From: Basidiobolus heterosporus B8920
Lineage: Eukaryota > Basidiobolomycota > Basidiobolomycetes > Basidiobolales > Basidiobolaceae
Direction: 5' to 3'
NCBI GenBank assembly: GCA_000697455.1
Contig: JNET01033202.1
Span: 1-18,744, forward strand
Length of the DNA: 18,744 bases
The notes below the pieces were generated by a model. That model was not told where the DNA came from and searched no databases. It was given only the letters and a program-made list of their open reading frames with translations. Positions 8,432-18,126 of the stretch are shown here, piece after piece. Position numbers and translations under genes: made by a program. Numbering within the stretch: position 1 is the first letter of the stretch; each line of letters starts with the position of its first letter.

Positions 8432-8531
8432 GTAAGCGGCATCCTTTTTGTTATTCCATCCCGGGCTTGGCCTTTTCCCTAACTTTTGCCTAAGGTTTAT
8501 TACGTGATATACCTTGTACCTTCATTATTAG
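8432..8531 (+). other. Probable 5' UTR intron of the repeat-protein gene
   Basis: A strong donor, G/GTAAGC, at 8432 is followed by CCCTAAC near 8477-8483 and by the acceptor TTATTAG ending at 8531, only 2 nt before the ATG at 8534. Length is 100 nt. It lies outside the coding frame, so phase gives no test. Confidence 0.45.
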
Positions 8532-8533
8532 AA

Positions 8534-11239
8534 ATGGCCAGGAAAAATAAGAATACCCCCAAGAAAAGTAAGCGTACTAGCCTTCCCTCTGATTGTAAGT
8601 ATTACTACTAACTGTTTGTTTCTTTCTAAAGACAAATCTGGAGTTGCTTCTGCTTCATCTACCTCCTCGGTGTCATCTCCCTCCTCCCCGGATATCTCGG
8701 CACCTTCTCCTTCTGTAACACCTGAAAAAGTTGCTGAAAAAGTGATGCCCGAAATCCGGCTGAAAAGAACAGTAGGTTCACGCCTTATTAAGTACAAACA
8801 AGTCTTTTCACTCACTCGGATTTTTAGCCTAAACAGGATAAGAAAGCCAAGAAATGTGGAGTTTCAGTAGTTAAAACTGCTTTTTATGGTGTACTTGTAT
8901 ATGCTCTTTATGTTGGTGTATCTGTATGCCCCGAAGAGCACTCCAGACCTGGGCCATTTTGCAAGCAGGCACTCAAAATTCATGATGCTATCCATCCTCA
9001 TCTTAAGCCTGTCGTCAACAATGCATACGCCTATTATGATGCTAACATCCACCCGATGTTCATGGAGAACTACAAAGTAATGGCCGAACCTTACGTTGCC
9101 AGAGCATCGGATAGTTATCAGGAGAAAGTGGCGCCATATGTTGACCAAGCTAACCATTATTACACTCTTTATGCTCAACCTATCGTAGAACAATCGCGCC
9201 AAGTCTATATTAACTATGGTCAACCATTCCTTCTCAACGCATTAGATAAGAGTGTCGAGGCATATCATACTCATGCCAAACCACATATCCACAAATTACA
9301 AAAGCATGCCATGCATTCATACAATCTTCATATCCATCCCCATGTTCATCGTATTCGTGGAAATCTTGATGAAAAATATCGCATCTATGTCGAACCAAAG
9401 TGGAGATTCTTTGTAAAGGAATACTATACTCCCGCTTAGAAGGCTATCCACCCACACGCTGAAGCCTCTTGGCACAGTGCAGTCAAACTCTACCACCAAC
9501 ACGCTGCACCTTTGGCAAAGCAAGGGTTGGCTAAAAGCTCTGAGGTGTACCATACCCACATCGTTCCTTTAACCAAAAAAGGATTCAAACAAGGAGTCGA
9601 AATCTACAAAACTCATGTTATTCCACTCACTAAACAAGGCTATGAAAAGGGTGTTGAACTCTTCCACACTAAGGTCGTCCCACTTTCCAAAGATGGGTTT
9701 GCCAAGAGTTGCGAGATGTATCACACTCATGTTGTACCAGCCACTCAGAGAGGATGGGAACAAGCAAAAATCATCTACCGAGAACAAGTGGAGCCAGTCG
9801 TTTACCGCACTAACGACCAGATATATGAGCTATACAGCAAGCATGTGAAGCCCACTGTTGATCAGACCTACAACACTTACGTCTCACCTTATTATGATAC
9901 ATACGTAGCACCCTATTACCAAGACTATGTTTTTCCTTTTGTTGATCAGATTTCTGAATTCTGGCCTGAAGACGCTTCTCAAAAGATCCGAGAATATGTG
10001 ATTGTGCCTGTGGAGAATGCCTTTGAGTCCGTCTCTTCCTACGCAGCTAAAGCCTCCATTCATGAAGTCATTCAAGAAGCTGTCAACAACGTCTATGAAT
10101 ATGCCGCATCCGTAGCCCCTACTGTTCAACAGACTGTTGAAAAAGAGTACAGCTCAATTGTATCTCAGGCTTCTTCTCACGCTCAAACTGTAACTGAGCA
10201 AGCTTCGGAATCAGTCAAACAAGCAGCAGAGACTGTTCAGAGCGTCGCTAAGCAAGGTGGGGAAATTGTTTCTGCTCGTGCTAGTTCAGCTGCTTCGGTT
10301 GCTTCCGAAGTTTACGCAACTCCTGTGGAAAGTGTAGTTGAACAAATCAAGGATGCTGTTCAAGAAGGAGAACAAATCGTGTTTGCTCATGTTCAGCATG
10401 CTGATTCGGTCGTTCAAGATCAAGCTAGTGAATATTTTGAATCTGGTAAAGAAGCAGGTCAAAGTGTTTACAGTAACGCTGAATCGGTTGTCGAATCGGT
10501 GACTTCATCGGTTGGTTCCCAAGCTCAGCAACAAATCAGTGAGGCATCTGAGGTAGCCCAGGAAACAGGCCAAAGCATCCATAGCGATGTTCAATCAGTG
10601 TCCTCTGAAGCCGCGTCTGAAGCTACCCAAGTTAGTTCTATTCAGAAGGTTGTTGATGAGCATTCCGACACTGTCTCCTCATCAGTGGAACAAATCCCAA
10701 GCTCAGTTTCCTCCAAAGTAGAGGAAGCTGAAAGCCTTTATGATCAAGCTGAAAGCCTTTATGATCAAGCTGAGTCAAGTACTACATCTATTGCTGCTGA
10801 AGCTACTTCTGTTGCTGTAGATAACGAACAGAATGTTGTCTCAGTAGCCCAAGGTAGCTCTGAGCAAGTTCAATCTGAAGCTACCGAATCAGACACCTCC
10901 AGTAATTATCTCGAAAGCATCAAGGAAGTGGGCGGTAGTATACTCTCCCAAATGCAGAGTGCCTATAGCAGTGCTCAATCTGAGGCTCAACCCGCGATTG
11001 AAACTGCACAACGTGCAGCTGCCTCGGCCACCCTAAAAGCCGCTTCAGCACGCTCTTCAGTCATTGAAGTTATCAAAAGCGCCATTCATTTTGAAAGCGC
11101 AGAGCCACCAGTAGAGCCTAAGGCTTCTGAAATTCAAGATAAGCAGGCCGATGAAAATGATGATGCTAGAAAGAAATTTGAAAAAGCTAGAGAACATATT
11201 CGAAAGCTTGCGTCCGAATCCCAGGATGCCAAATTATAA
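8534..11239 (+). CDS. Membrane-anchored proline-interval repeat protein, interrupted by in-frame TAG
   Basis: Start ATG 8534. Introns are 8595-8631 (GTAAGT, perfect TACTAAC, AAG) and 8772-8827 (GTAGGT to TTTTTAG; CAG at 8836 is equally in phase); both keep the frame. The product has a Lys-rich start, a Ser/Pro-rich stretch, a basic KKAKK and a hydrophobic segment at about 79-100 followed by CPEE, which suggests a signal anchor with the rest in the lumen or outside. Next come about 19 proline-bounded segments rich in Tyr, His and Lys, eleven of them in a row exactly 19 residues long with Tyr at position 13 in most. From about residue 505 the chain is Ser/Ala/Gln/Glu/Val-rich and helix-prone, with a charged C-terminus. 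Codon 271 (9437-9439) is TAG, yet 599 codons follow in the same frame and repeat phase: 270 residues if it terminates, 870 otherwise. Similar Tyr/His/Pro-repeat proteins with an N-terminal membrane segment occur in other fungi without a named function. Confidence 0.75.
9224..9856 (+). repeat. Array of eleven 19-residue (57-bp) protein repeats
   Basis: Eleven successive proline-to-proline intervals of exactly 19 codons lie between the Pro of GQPF and the Pro of VKPT. The consensus begins PLTKxGxxxGVExYxTHVV, with Tyr (or Phe) at position 13 in ten of eleven units and His, Thr or Lys around 14-16. The fourth unit carries the TAG and is the one that lacks Tyr13. DNA units are diverged, so the array is old and held in register at the protein level. 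Confidence 0.85.
10727..10768 (+). repeat. Two exact tandem copies of a 21-bp unit
   Basis: The 21-bp unit beginning GCTGAAAGCC is repeated twice without a mismatch and encodes AESLYDQ twice; a third copy starts (GCTGAG) and diverges. The exact identity points to a recent in-frame slippage event in the helical tail. Confidence 0.9.
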
Positions 11240-12490
11240 TGAATCATGTATGTTGCCATTACGGTTGACCATTCAGTCTAGATTTACTGAATCAACTTCC
11301 CGTTACATTCATTCCATATCACCAACATTTTTGGTTGTTTTTAATACTCCGTTTTTCCTTAATAACATAAAATGGCAAAATCGTTAGACTTATTATTGAT
11401 TTAGCAGTGGTTGATTCCTCTTATTACACAAGATATAGCGTAATCCATTATTTACATTTTGCAATGGATGCTTTAAAAGAGCACTACTTATCGAATGTAT
11501 TGTGGGGATGAATTTAGCATAGTAAAAGTTGTCCTTACGCCTATGATTTATTTACAAGGTTCAAACTGACGTTGTGCCAAGTGAATGGCAATAACCTAAC
11601 TTTTCTTTAACCAGTTTTGCAACTTATATTCACAGGGAAATATCCCGAGCGAGAGCCACGTATTGTACAGTTCGTAGGTGTGAATAGCCTATATATTGAA
11701 ATATACAGTCGTTAATATCCCGGAGATTAGAGGATATGTTCTATCCAGATCAACACCGCTAGGAATGTTACTAAAGATTCATTCCTACGTAAGGTACAAC
11801 TAATCTACTAATATACATGTAACACACTCCAATATGCCATGTTCCATGATGACAATGACTAGTGATATGGTTAGGGTGGTAGCAAATTCAATGATGTGGT
11901 CACAGATTCTGGCGAGATCATGGATGTTACCAAGAATGTGATGCGTGAGGGATCTCTACGTAGGCCAGCATAAGCATAGGGCACATAGTATACCCATGGG
12001 AACGACATTCAAAACAGGTTATATGAGGTAACCAATATTACACAAAACTCCCTCTGGCACGAACCTCTCTGAGCTTAACCTAGAAATGATCCATTGTCGT
12101 GACCACGGTAGAATGGAGATCAGGATAGTCTGATTCTCTACTCTAAATCCAAGGATTTTCGAGATGAATTATCATCCAAGGTGGTCTAGACTCTTGTGTA
12201 ACTTTTAACAGACTTATTGGTAAACCTTATGATTTGTTTCTTGGGAAATACTGAAACCCATTTGAGCTAGCACAAGCGTGGTGCAATCTACACCTGGTAA
12301 TGAGTAAATTGCATTCAAATCAGGTACTCCACTAGACAACTTCCTTCAACAAGTGAGCTAGTGAGGACTATAATTAGTACTACACATGTCAGGTATCTGA
12401 CAAAAAGAGCCAATCAATTTAGCCCAAATATGTATTAAAATAACTGCGAGCAATTTGTTCATCCTACATTCAGATAGGATGTCCAAGACC

Positions 12491-12593
12491 GGGGAGAATC
12501 TTCAACAATGCAGGGCGATATGGGAGTGCTGTTTGATTTTGGAATAGGGTTAGTTTAGTTTCACGTATGACTCTTTTGTGAAGATTCTACCCC
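12491..12593. repeat. Imperfect inverted repeat, 14/15-bp arms
   Basis: GGGGAGAATCTTCA at 12491-12504 pairs with TGAAGATTCTACCCC at 12579-12593 with one unpaired base; the spacer is 74 bp. No target-site duplication or internal coding sequence is apparent, so a short non-autonomous transposon is only a guess. Confidence 0.45.
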
Positions 12594-13550
12594 ATCGCCG
12601 AAGGTTTAACCGATAACAAAGTCCCCTCAACTCACCCATCAGGGTTATGGTGGTGGTGGAAGAGATTGAGGATTACATCATAGTTTAACCCAGGATGATG
12701 TATGGAAAATCCTTATCGAAGATTAGGAGCATATGAGAAGGGAGACTTCATCACAGCTGTGCACGCCTTCGCATCAACGGATGATTGGAAGCAGCAAATC
12801 TATTCAAGCCTTACTTTAGCATCTAGAACATAAATGAGCTTCTTCATAGCCCACTGAAGGATGCTGAAAGTGACATTTGCTATTTCTTAGAGAAACATTA
12901 CATGAGTAGAATGAAAATGCCCCCCTGCAGTTCAGGGAGGTCTATACTCGAAGTTTAACAGCAGACTACCCACATACTCTCTCGGGTGAAAAAGTCAGGC
13001 AATAGAGTTTAACCGAACGGATGGTGATCCATTCAAAATGAGCATGGATATCAGATCAAATTGGAAGATTACTCAAATATATTAGTAGACATGCAATATT
13101 AGCCGATGGATGAATTCTTTTAGCCATAGAAATGTATGACACGTTTCCTTGATCTAACCGGATAACTTAATATGAGCTTTAATGTTCATTGTTAACCTAG
13201 TATGAACAAACCAATTATTTACTGTGAGATAAACTCAAACCATCCTAGCCAGACAGGTCGTTGATGGTTGATAGCAGCGAGGCCTGAGTCAAGGTTCGGG
13301 CTAGAATTAGGCTATACTTCACTTACCCCTTGATTAGAATCCTGCCAAGACTAATCAAAGTCGATAATGTGAGATTAGAATCTACCAAATCTGATTTCCA
13401 GATTTTACTCACTTTTTGTTGTCATTTTAAAGCCTTATTTATTCCGTATCGGTTGATGATGAATGCTTCACAGTTATGCGGAATACTTGTGCTATCCCGG
13501 TTATACACAGGGTGTACTCAAATCTTGTTGATAAACGCTGGTTAGGAAAT

Positions 13551-13578
13551 CTGAGGTGGGTTGACTGAGGCGGGTTGA
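13551..13578 (+). repeat. 14-bp tandem duplication
   Basis: CTGAGGTGGGTTGA is followed directly by CTGAGGCGGGTTGA: two 14-bp units with one mismatch. Confidence 0.8.
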
Positions 13579-14348
13579 AAATATCGACAACTTGAGAAAT
13601 CATCACGTATCACCTTGGCTTCAGAAAAAATCAACTAGATTAGGGACAGGGCATGGACGATGATTTGGGTTAATGCAAGGAAGGGAACAAACAAAGAGGA
13701 GATTCTACTGTATCACACATTAAATTACTGATCATTCTACATCTACTGACCTGCATACATGATATCACTAGCTGCGTTATGCACATTCTATCGCTGAACT
13801 ATGTCGATCGCATCTCAGGCCAGGATCAGCAGTGTTAGGAGGATTCCTACGGCTCAAGAACTATATTACTCTGCTATATTATATGCTCGTAAAAGGTAGA
13901 TTTACTACGAGGGAGGCGGGTCTAAGGCAGCCATTGATTATCACTGAACAAATCAGAATGGACAGTGAAATAGAAGCATAAATCATTCCACACCGAATAA
14001 TTCTACACCGACCAATCAAGAGAGCTTTATGACGTAGTGGGTAGGGAAGTCTAGATTTGGCCGGCTCTATATGTATCTCTCAAGCAATGTTTGCAAGACA
14101 TGTATGGAAGCAGATGGTTTTGGGTGATTGGATTTTAAAGGAGGGTAGTTCTGAGCCAATTCGAAAGTGGATATTTCAAGACGAATAGGTTAGACTCGTC
14201 ATGTGAAGTCGGATAATTCGTAACCAATGAATATGACGTACTGGCTAAACTCGAGAGGAGTATCATATTTTACCGGAACCATGCACCATTAGACTATAAG
14301 GAAGAATATATCCAAATCGGGAATAAATCGTAGATTCGATGAAGTGGA

Positions 14349-14908
14349 ATGGAGACATTCAAGAGGTTGGAAATAGTATCATCCAGCATCAATTTACATA
14401 TTGTGCATGATAGAGAAGTAATGATGAAGGTCGGTATTTACTTCGGTATTTGGTTGTTTGCAGTGGTTATCTATATCATATTGTCAGAATCAAAACAATT
14501 GAAAGTTCTAGGTGTATGTCTACGTTGGGGTTGACAAGTGCACAACACTGATAGTGCAGGTTGTGTCTCAACTTGAGCGCCCGCTTACCATTATTAGCGT
14601 TTTGGCCAGCCTTTCAGCGCTTCTTCACATACTCAAGTCCTATTTAGCCTATCAAGAACATAAGCTCCAGTCACCACCTGATGCAGGAGACTACCAGGCC
14701 AAGAGTTTCCGGATAAATCAGATTTATATATGTACATGGCAGACAAGCTCTTGAGTTGGGGTTGTTTAGGGATGTTTGGTGCCTAGGCTTAGTCATTCTG
14801 ACGTAGAATATACATGTATTAGCCTTCTCTCAGATTGAGATGGCTTGGATTGTGCAGGCAGCAGTGGGTGGATTTGCATTGCTTTATTTTAGAAGTTCGA
14901 TTGAGTGA
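14349..14908 (+). CDS. Candidate three-exon gene, small protein with three membrane segments
   Basis: Exons 14349-14513, 14560-14731 and 14823-14908 join into 140 codons without a stop. Intron 1 (46 nt) runs from GTATGT to GTGCAG in phase 0. Intron 2 (91 nt) runs from GTACAT to ATTAG in phase 1, with CTGAC 20 nt before the acceptor. The product has hydrophobic segments at about 28-45 (GIYFGIWLFAVVIYIIL), 63-80 (PLTIISVLASLSALLHIL) and 119-135 (AWIVQAAVGGFALLYF), with a polar loop between the second and third. That pattern suggests a small multi-pass membrane protein. The start could be the ATG at 14349 or one of the paired ATGs at 14421 and 14424. I do not recognise the family. Two consecutive phase-compatible introns and three hydrophobic exons support it; the second donor is weak, so the last exon is less sure. 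Confidence 0.5.
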
Positions 14909-15675
14909 TGTGAGAAAATCCAATTGGTGAGGGTCAGGGTTAGGGTCAGTAAATGGGCTCGCTGGAGGACCAACTAGTACTAGTATTTCATCCTATTGTT
15001 ATCAGTGCGGACAATTCTCCCCTACTTCCGAGTGAACCTTACGAAATATTGCTTAGATCTAGTGGTGTATAGCTGTGTACAATGGTGTTTTACTGGGTTG
15101 GAGCATGTACAATACAAGCGGGTGAAGGCTCAGGATTGTTTTAATTGACACCAATACAAATGACGTTATTACCAAGTAATGGTTCCAGTTGATTTGCTTT
15201 GATTCATCCTCTCCTTTGCTAGATTCCAATCAACCTCAAACCACCGCGTGTAACAAAATGCCCTGTGGATATCATTTCAATCCATAATAGTACCCACGTA
15301 GTATTTTCACTCGGTGCACTTGCACTAAGACCGCTTTTGTAAAACCCGTTGGAAAAATACCTTATTTGAAATGACTTGTTACCAATTCTAGAATCAGTGA
15401 TTATATTATTTGAAGTGTATATTCTAATTGATCTAGTATGTAGTGGATCAAGGATGCCGCTTTATTGATAGAATGCAAGGGAGGGGTATGAAAATCTTTA
15501 TAAGCCCTCAGTGAGCCGCTGACAAGTCAGTTATAAGTTTACTTTGCTTTCGTAGTATTTTCGCATTCCCACTTCGTATCACTGGATAATATTTCAAAAG
15601 TCTTCAACCTCAACCTGCTCTCCTGCCCTAGGTATCATAGTCACTGAACAGCCTCCTCAGTGTATCTTAGAATCA
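14909..15675 (+). promoter_or_regulatory. Intergenic region with promoter and leader of the Con7-like gene
   Basis: No coding frame is supported. A TATA-like CTTTATAAG at 15496-15504 lies about 180 bp before the ATG at 15676, followed by a pyrimidine-rich leader. Three telomere-like hexamers at 14932-14949 are imperfect and isolated. Confidence 0.45.
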
Positions 15676-16857
15676 ATGTCCCTTTCTCTTAAATATAACT
15701 ACGCTAATTACAACCACAACATGGCATACAGCACTCAATATCCATCGGCTTCCCATGAGGTTCAGCATGCTCGACCCATTAATCATGATCTTATCAACTC
15801 GCATTTTCCAAATCACACATATCCTGACTCGTTTTCAGGAAGTGTACCTTTTCTCAACTCATCCAAGTCGGGAGCAGCCTTCAAGACTGAGGCGATGAAC
15901 CGAGATTCTAATCATCCAATTTCCTCACAGCCCATCATCGCAACAAAAGGATTGGAATCAAGCCCTACATCGATATCTGCTTCGAGTTTCCCAGAGGTTC
16001 CACGTTTTCATCCCCAAAGTCCACCTTTTCGGGAAAAGCATCACTCTCTTTCTGTTGATTCGTATGATATGAGGGAGAAGAAATATCCTTCACCGATGAG
16101 AAGTGCATCAATGGACACAGCGTTCAATCTCCCCAGAATCAATCTCGAAAATCCTGCACTCTGCTCAAGCCCCCAGCGGAGTGATTTAAGTAGATCGCCT
16201 TCCTATACGTCTTCAAAGATCTCCACCCCTCCTCCTTCATTGCCACCACTTTCAGAGACTCTGAGTAATATCTTCGAGTCGCCAAAGCAATCACCCCTTT
16301 CTTCCGAAATTTCTCCATCGGAATGTGTTTCTTCACCGACAAACACTCAATGCTCGCGTAACCCAACGCTTACAACAATCAGATCAACAGAACCCGTTCC
16401 TACAACCGAAAACAAAACATTGCCACCCATTGGGTCCCAGTATTCGCCGTCCCAATACTATACCCTTACAGCAGGTCAGCCCAATACCGCTGCTGTAGTG
16501 CCATCGCTCCCTACTTTACCTTCAATGTTTGATACCTTGACTACCGAGAACCCTGAACAATGTGAAGGCGCACATTCTTCCAGTGGATCCGAAGAATATG
16601 AAAGAGATGGCAAGAAGATGTTCTCGTTTGTATCACTGCCGGGAGTCAATGGAAAGAAACGGCCACGAAGAAAGTTTGACGAAATCGAACGTTTATACAG
16701 CTGCAATCATCCTGGATGCACCAAAAGCTATGGCACTCTGAACCATTTAAATGCCCATGTTATGATGCAGAAACATGGCGTCAAGAGACTTCCTTCTGAG
16801 TTTAAAGAATTAAGAAAGCATTGGAAGAAACAGAGACAGACCAGTAGTGATAATTGA
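15676..16857 (+). CDS. CON7: Con7-like C2H2 zinc-finger transcription factor
   Basis: This is a 393-residue intronless regulator. Residues 1 to about 300 are Ser/Pro/Thr-rich and disordered, with many SP/TP sites, as is usual for fungal transactivators. The C-terminal module reads FSFVSLPGVNGKKRPRRKF (basic cluster 327-333, a likely nuclear signal), then an atypical C-x4-C-x12-H-x5-H finger with Cys343, Cys348, His361 and His367 around KSYGTLNHLNAHV, followed by a basic helix RLPSEFKELRKHWKK. This arrangement, a motif ending in PRR then EIERxYxC and a single GTLNHLNAHV finger, matches Con7 of ascomycetes, a nuclear regulator of conidiation, cell-wall and infection genes. The N-terminal region is not comparable, so the function here is inferred. 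The first ATG is used; Met16 is an alternative. Confidence 0.88.
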   Translation: MSLSLKYNYANYNHNMAYSTQYPSASHEVQHARPINHDLINSHFPNHTYPDSFSGSVPFLNSSKSGAAFKTEAMNRDSNHPISSQPIIATKGLESSPTSISASSFPEVPRFHPQSPPFREKHHSLSVDSYDMREKKYPSPMRSASMDTAFNLPRINLENPALCSSPQRSDLSRSPSYTSSKISTPPPSLPPLSETLSNIFESPKQSPLSSEISPSECVSSPTNTQCSRNPTLTTIRSTEPVPTTENKTLPPIGSQYSPSQYYTLTAGQPNTAAVVPSLPTLPSMFDTLTTENPEQCEGAHSSSGSEEYERDGKKMFSFVSLPGVNGKKRPRRKFDEIERLYSCNHPGCTKSYGTLNHLNAHVMMQKHGVKRLPSEFKELRKHWKKQRQTSSDN

Positions 16858-17648
16858 GAAGCATGCGCTGAATACATGGAGCCTCGTTGATCGATCTCTC
16901 AAATTACTCACACCAGTGCAAGAACTACCCCTTTCTAAACTAAACTCTGACATACTTCAAACAGCATCTTTTTTTTGAAAGTTAAGATGTTAGCCACGCT
17001 TCCTCCCTACCCTATCTGTATTTGTACCTGCCTCTTGAGGACGACTATGAAGTTTGTTTACCGTAATCCAAACAAAGAGCAGCATAGATGTTCTACTCTA
17101 GATTCTCTTAGCACATCTACTACGATTCAATACTCTCTTAGTTCTCACTGTATATATTGTTTCGTTTGGCTTTTACTCCGATCCTTACCATTCCGCCATG
17201 TTCTTGGGTTACCTATGAAATGATGTCATCGGGCAATCCCTCCCCACTAATCAGCCCTACAAGTCACCTGACATTCTCTCAAGTTATTACGAAGTGCAGG
17301 CCATTCATCTTTATGAGTTCCTCTTTCCCCCAGTCAATCATCAAATAATAAAGATGCCAGAGCAATGACACAACTCTAAATCCTATAGTAGTACCCATAG
17401 TAGTCAAGTAGTCGATGGTCGATATATTGCTATACTCTGCTAGTATTCCAATACTGCGGTGTTGATCTTTTCCTGTCCGCAATCCACTAAATGATGATGT
17501 TATTTATTAGTCAGCATGTGTAGATAAATCATCAAATTTTTAGAAATCTGCTAGTTTTTAAACCAAGGAAGATTTTGTGCCACTTTTCCATTCAACTGGA
17601 TCGGATATATCGTGGATTTCTTTACTTTCATTTCTTTATCTATTTGTT
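16858..17648. other. Intergenic: 3' region of Con7-like gene and promoter of secreted-protein gene
   Basis: Short frames here (16975-17223, 17157-17348 and the minus-strand 17279-17482) show no protein-like pattern. An AATAAA lies at 17346-17351, far from the Con7-like stop. T-rich sequence precedes the ATG at 17649. Confidence 0.45.
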
Positions 17649-18126
17649 ATGAATAAATTTGGCCTTGTCTTATTGTTATCTTATGCGGTAACTGTGTTCG
17701 CTGGTCAAGCATGTAAGCTTTTCAACGGATGGTTTTCTTTTTCTATGTGACAGTGTTAACATGGTGTCCTTTCTTTTGTCTTTAGATTTCCTACTAGAAA
17801 ATGGACAAGCAGAAAACTTGGATGGACCAGACGAAGGTTGTGTTGAGTATGGGAAGACAATCACTTTCGCTTCACGTACCACCTTTAGAAGTGGTTTTGT
17901 AATATATCCAGATGAAGATTGTGAAGATCAAAGTCAGGCGGTTACTTTTGGTCATAACCAACACTCTAAACACTTTCATACGCCCCGTCATGTTGGTTCA
18001 GTGAGGTTCTTTAATTTTCGCGAAAGTATACCCATGATGAACTCTTCTACTCGCGTACCTGAATATGATGCTCAACCTCACGTATTCTCACAAGTACCTG
18101 CTCACTTTCAGCCCACTACTTATTAA
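17649..18126 (+). CDS. Small secreted protein, one intron
   Basis: Exons 17649-17712 and 17786-18126 join in phase 1 to give 134 residues. The 73-nt intron starts GTAAGC and ends CTTTAG, with TTAAC about 25 nt before the acceptor. The N-terminus MNKFGLVLLLSYAVTVFA is a typical signal peptide with likely cleavage before GQAY. The mature chain has only two cysteines (Cys40 and Cys67), which may form one disulfide around the segment GKTITFASRTTFRSGFVIYP. A His/Gln/Pro-rich tail follows, ending QPTTY. There is no membrane anchor or GPI signal, so it should be secreted or wall-associated. The Cys-to-Cys segment looks beta-rich and faintly recalls small fungal crystallin-like secreted domains, but I cannot assign a family. 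A start at the in-frame ATG at 17761 would lie inside the intron and lose the signal peptide. Confidence 0.75.

Larger units (their letters stand above)
11240..14348. other. Long region without a supportable gene
   Basis: About 3.1 kb with no convincing coding frame, tRNA, rRNA or transposon. The start is the 3' UTR of the repeat-protein gene. The 43-codon frame at 12702-12833 and the frame at 13330-13545 are within chance expectation. Small structures are an imperfect inverted repeat at 12491-12593, an 8-bp-arm hairpin at 13330-13358, a 14-bp tandem duplication at 13551-13578, a pair of related 15-bp units near 13985-14014, and four GTTTAAC heptamers between 12604 and 13013. Confidence 0.5.

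Noticed and set aside
8616-8870. 84-codon frame taken as a separate gene
   Set aside because: Its first codons are intron and its last 33 run through the next intron; 8632-8771 is exon 2 of the repeat-protein gene.
9512-11239. A separate gene starting after the TAG
   Set aside because: The frame is the same as 8828-9436 and the 19-residue repeats continue in phase across the stop; the apparent start is a TTG.
12702-12833. 43-codon + strand frame beginning MENPYRRLGAYEKGDF
   Set aside because: Protein-like composition, but its length is within chance for this much sequence and no splice or promoter signal supports it.
13285-13312. tRNA T-arm-like AAGGTTCGGGCTAG
   Set aside because: No matching acceptor stem, anticodon arm or D arm could be found around it.
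11240-14348. A decayed transposon in the gene-free region
   Set aside because: No reverse-transcriptase, integrase or transposase motif in any frame I read, no long terminal or inverted repeats, only the short inverted repeat at 12491-12593.
14932-14949. Telomere-like hexamers (GGTCAG, GGTTAG, GGTCAG)
   Set aside because: Only three imperfect units, internal to the window; too few to call an interstitial telomere.
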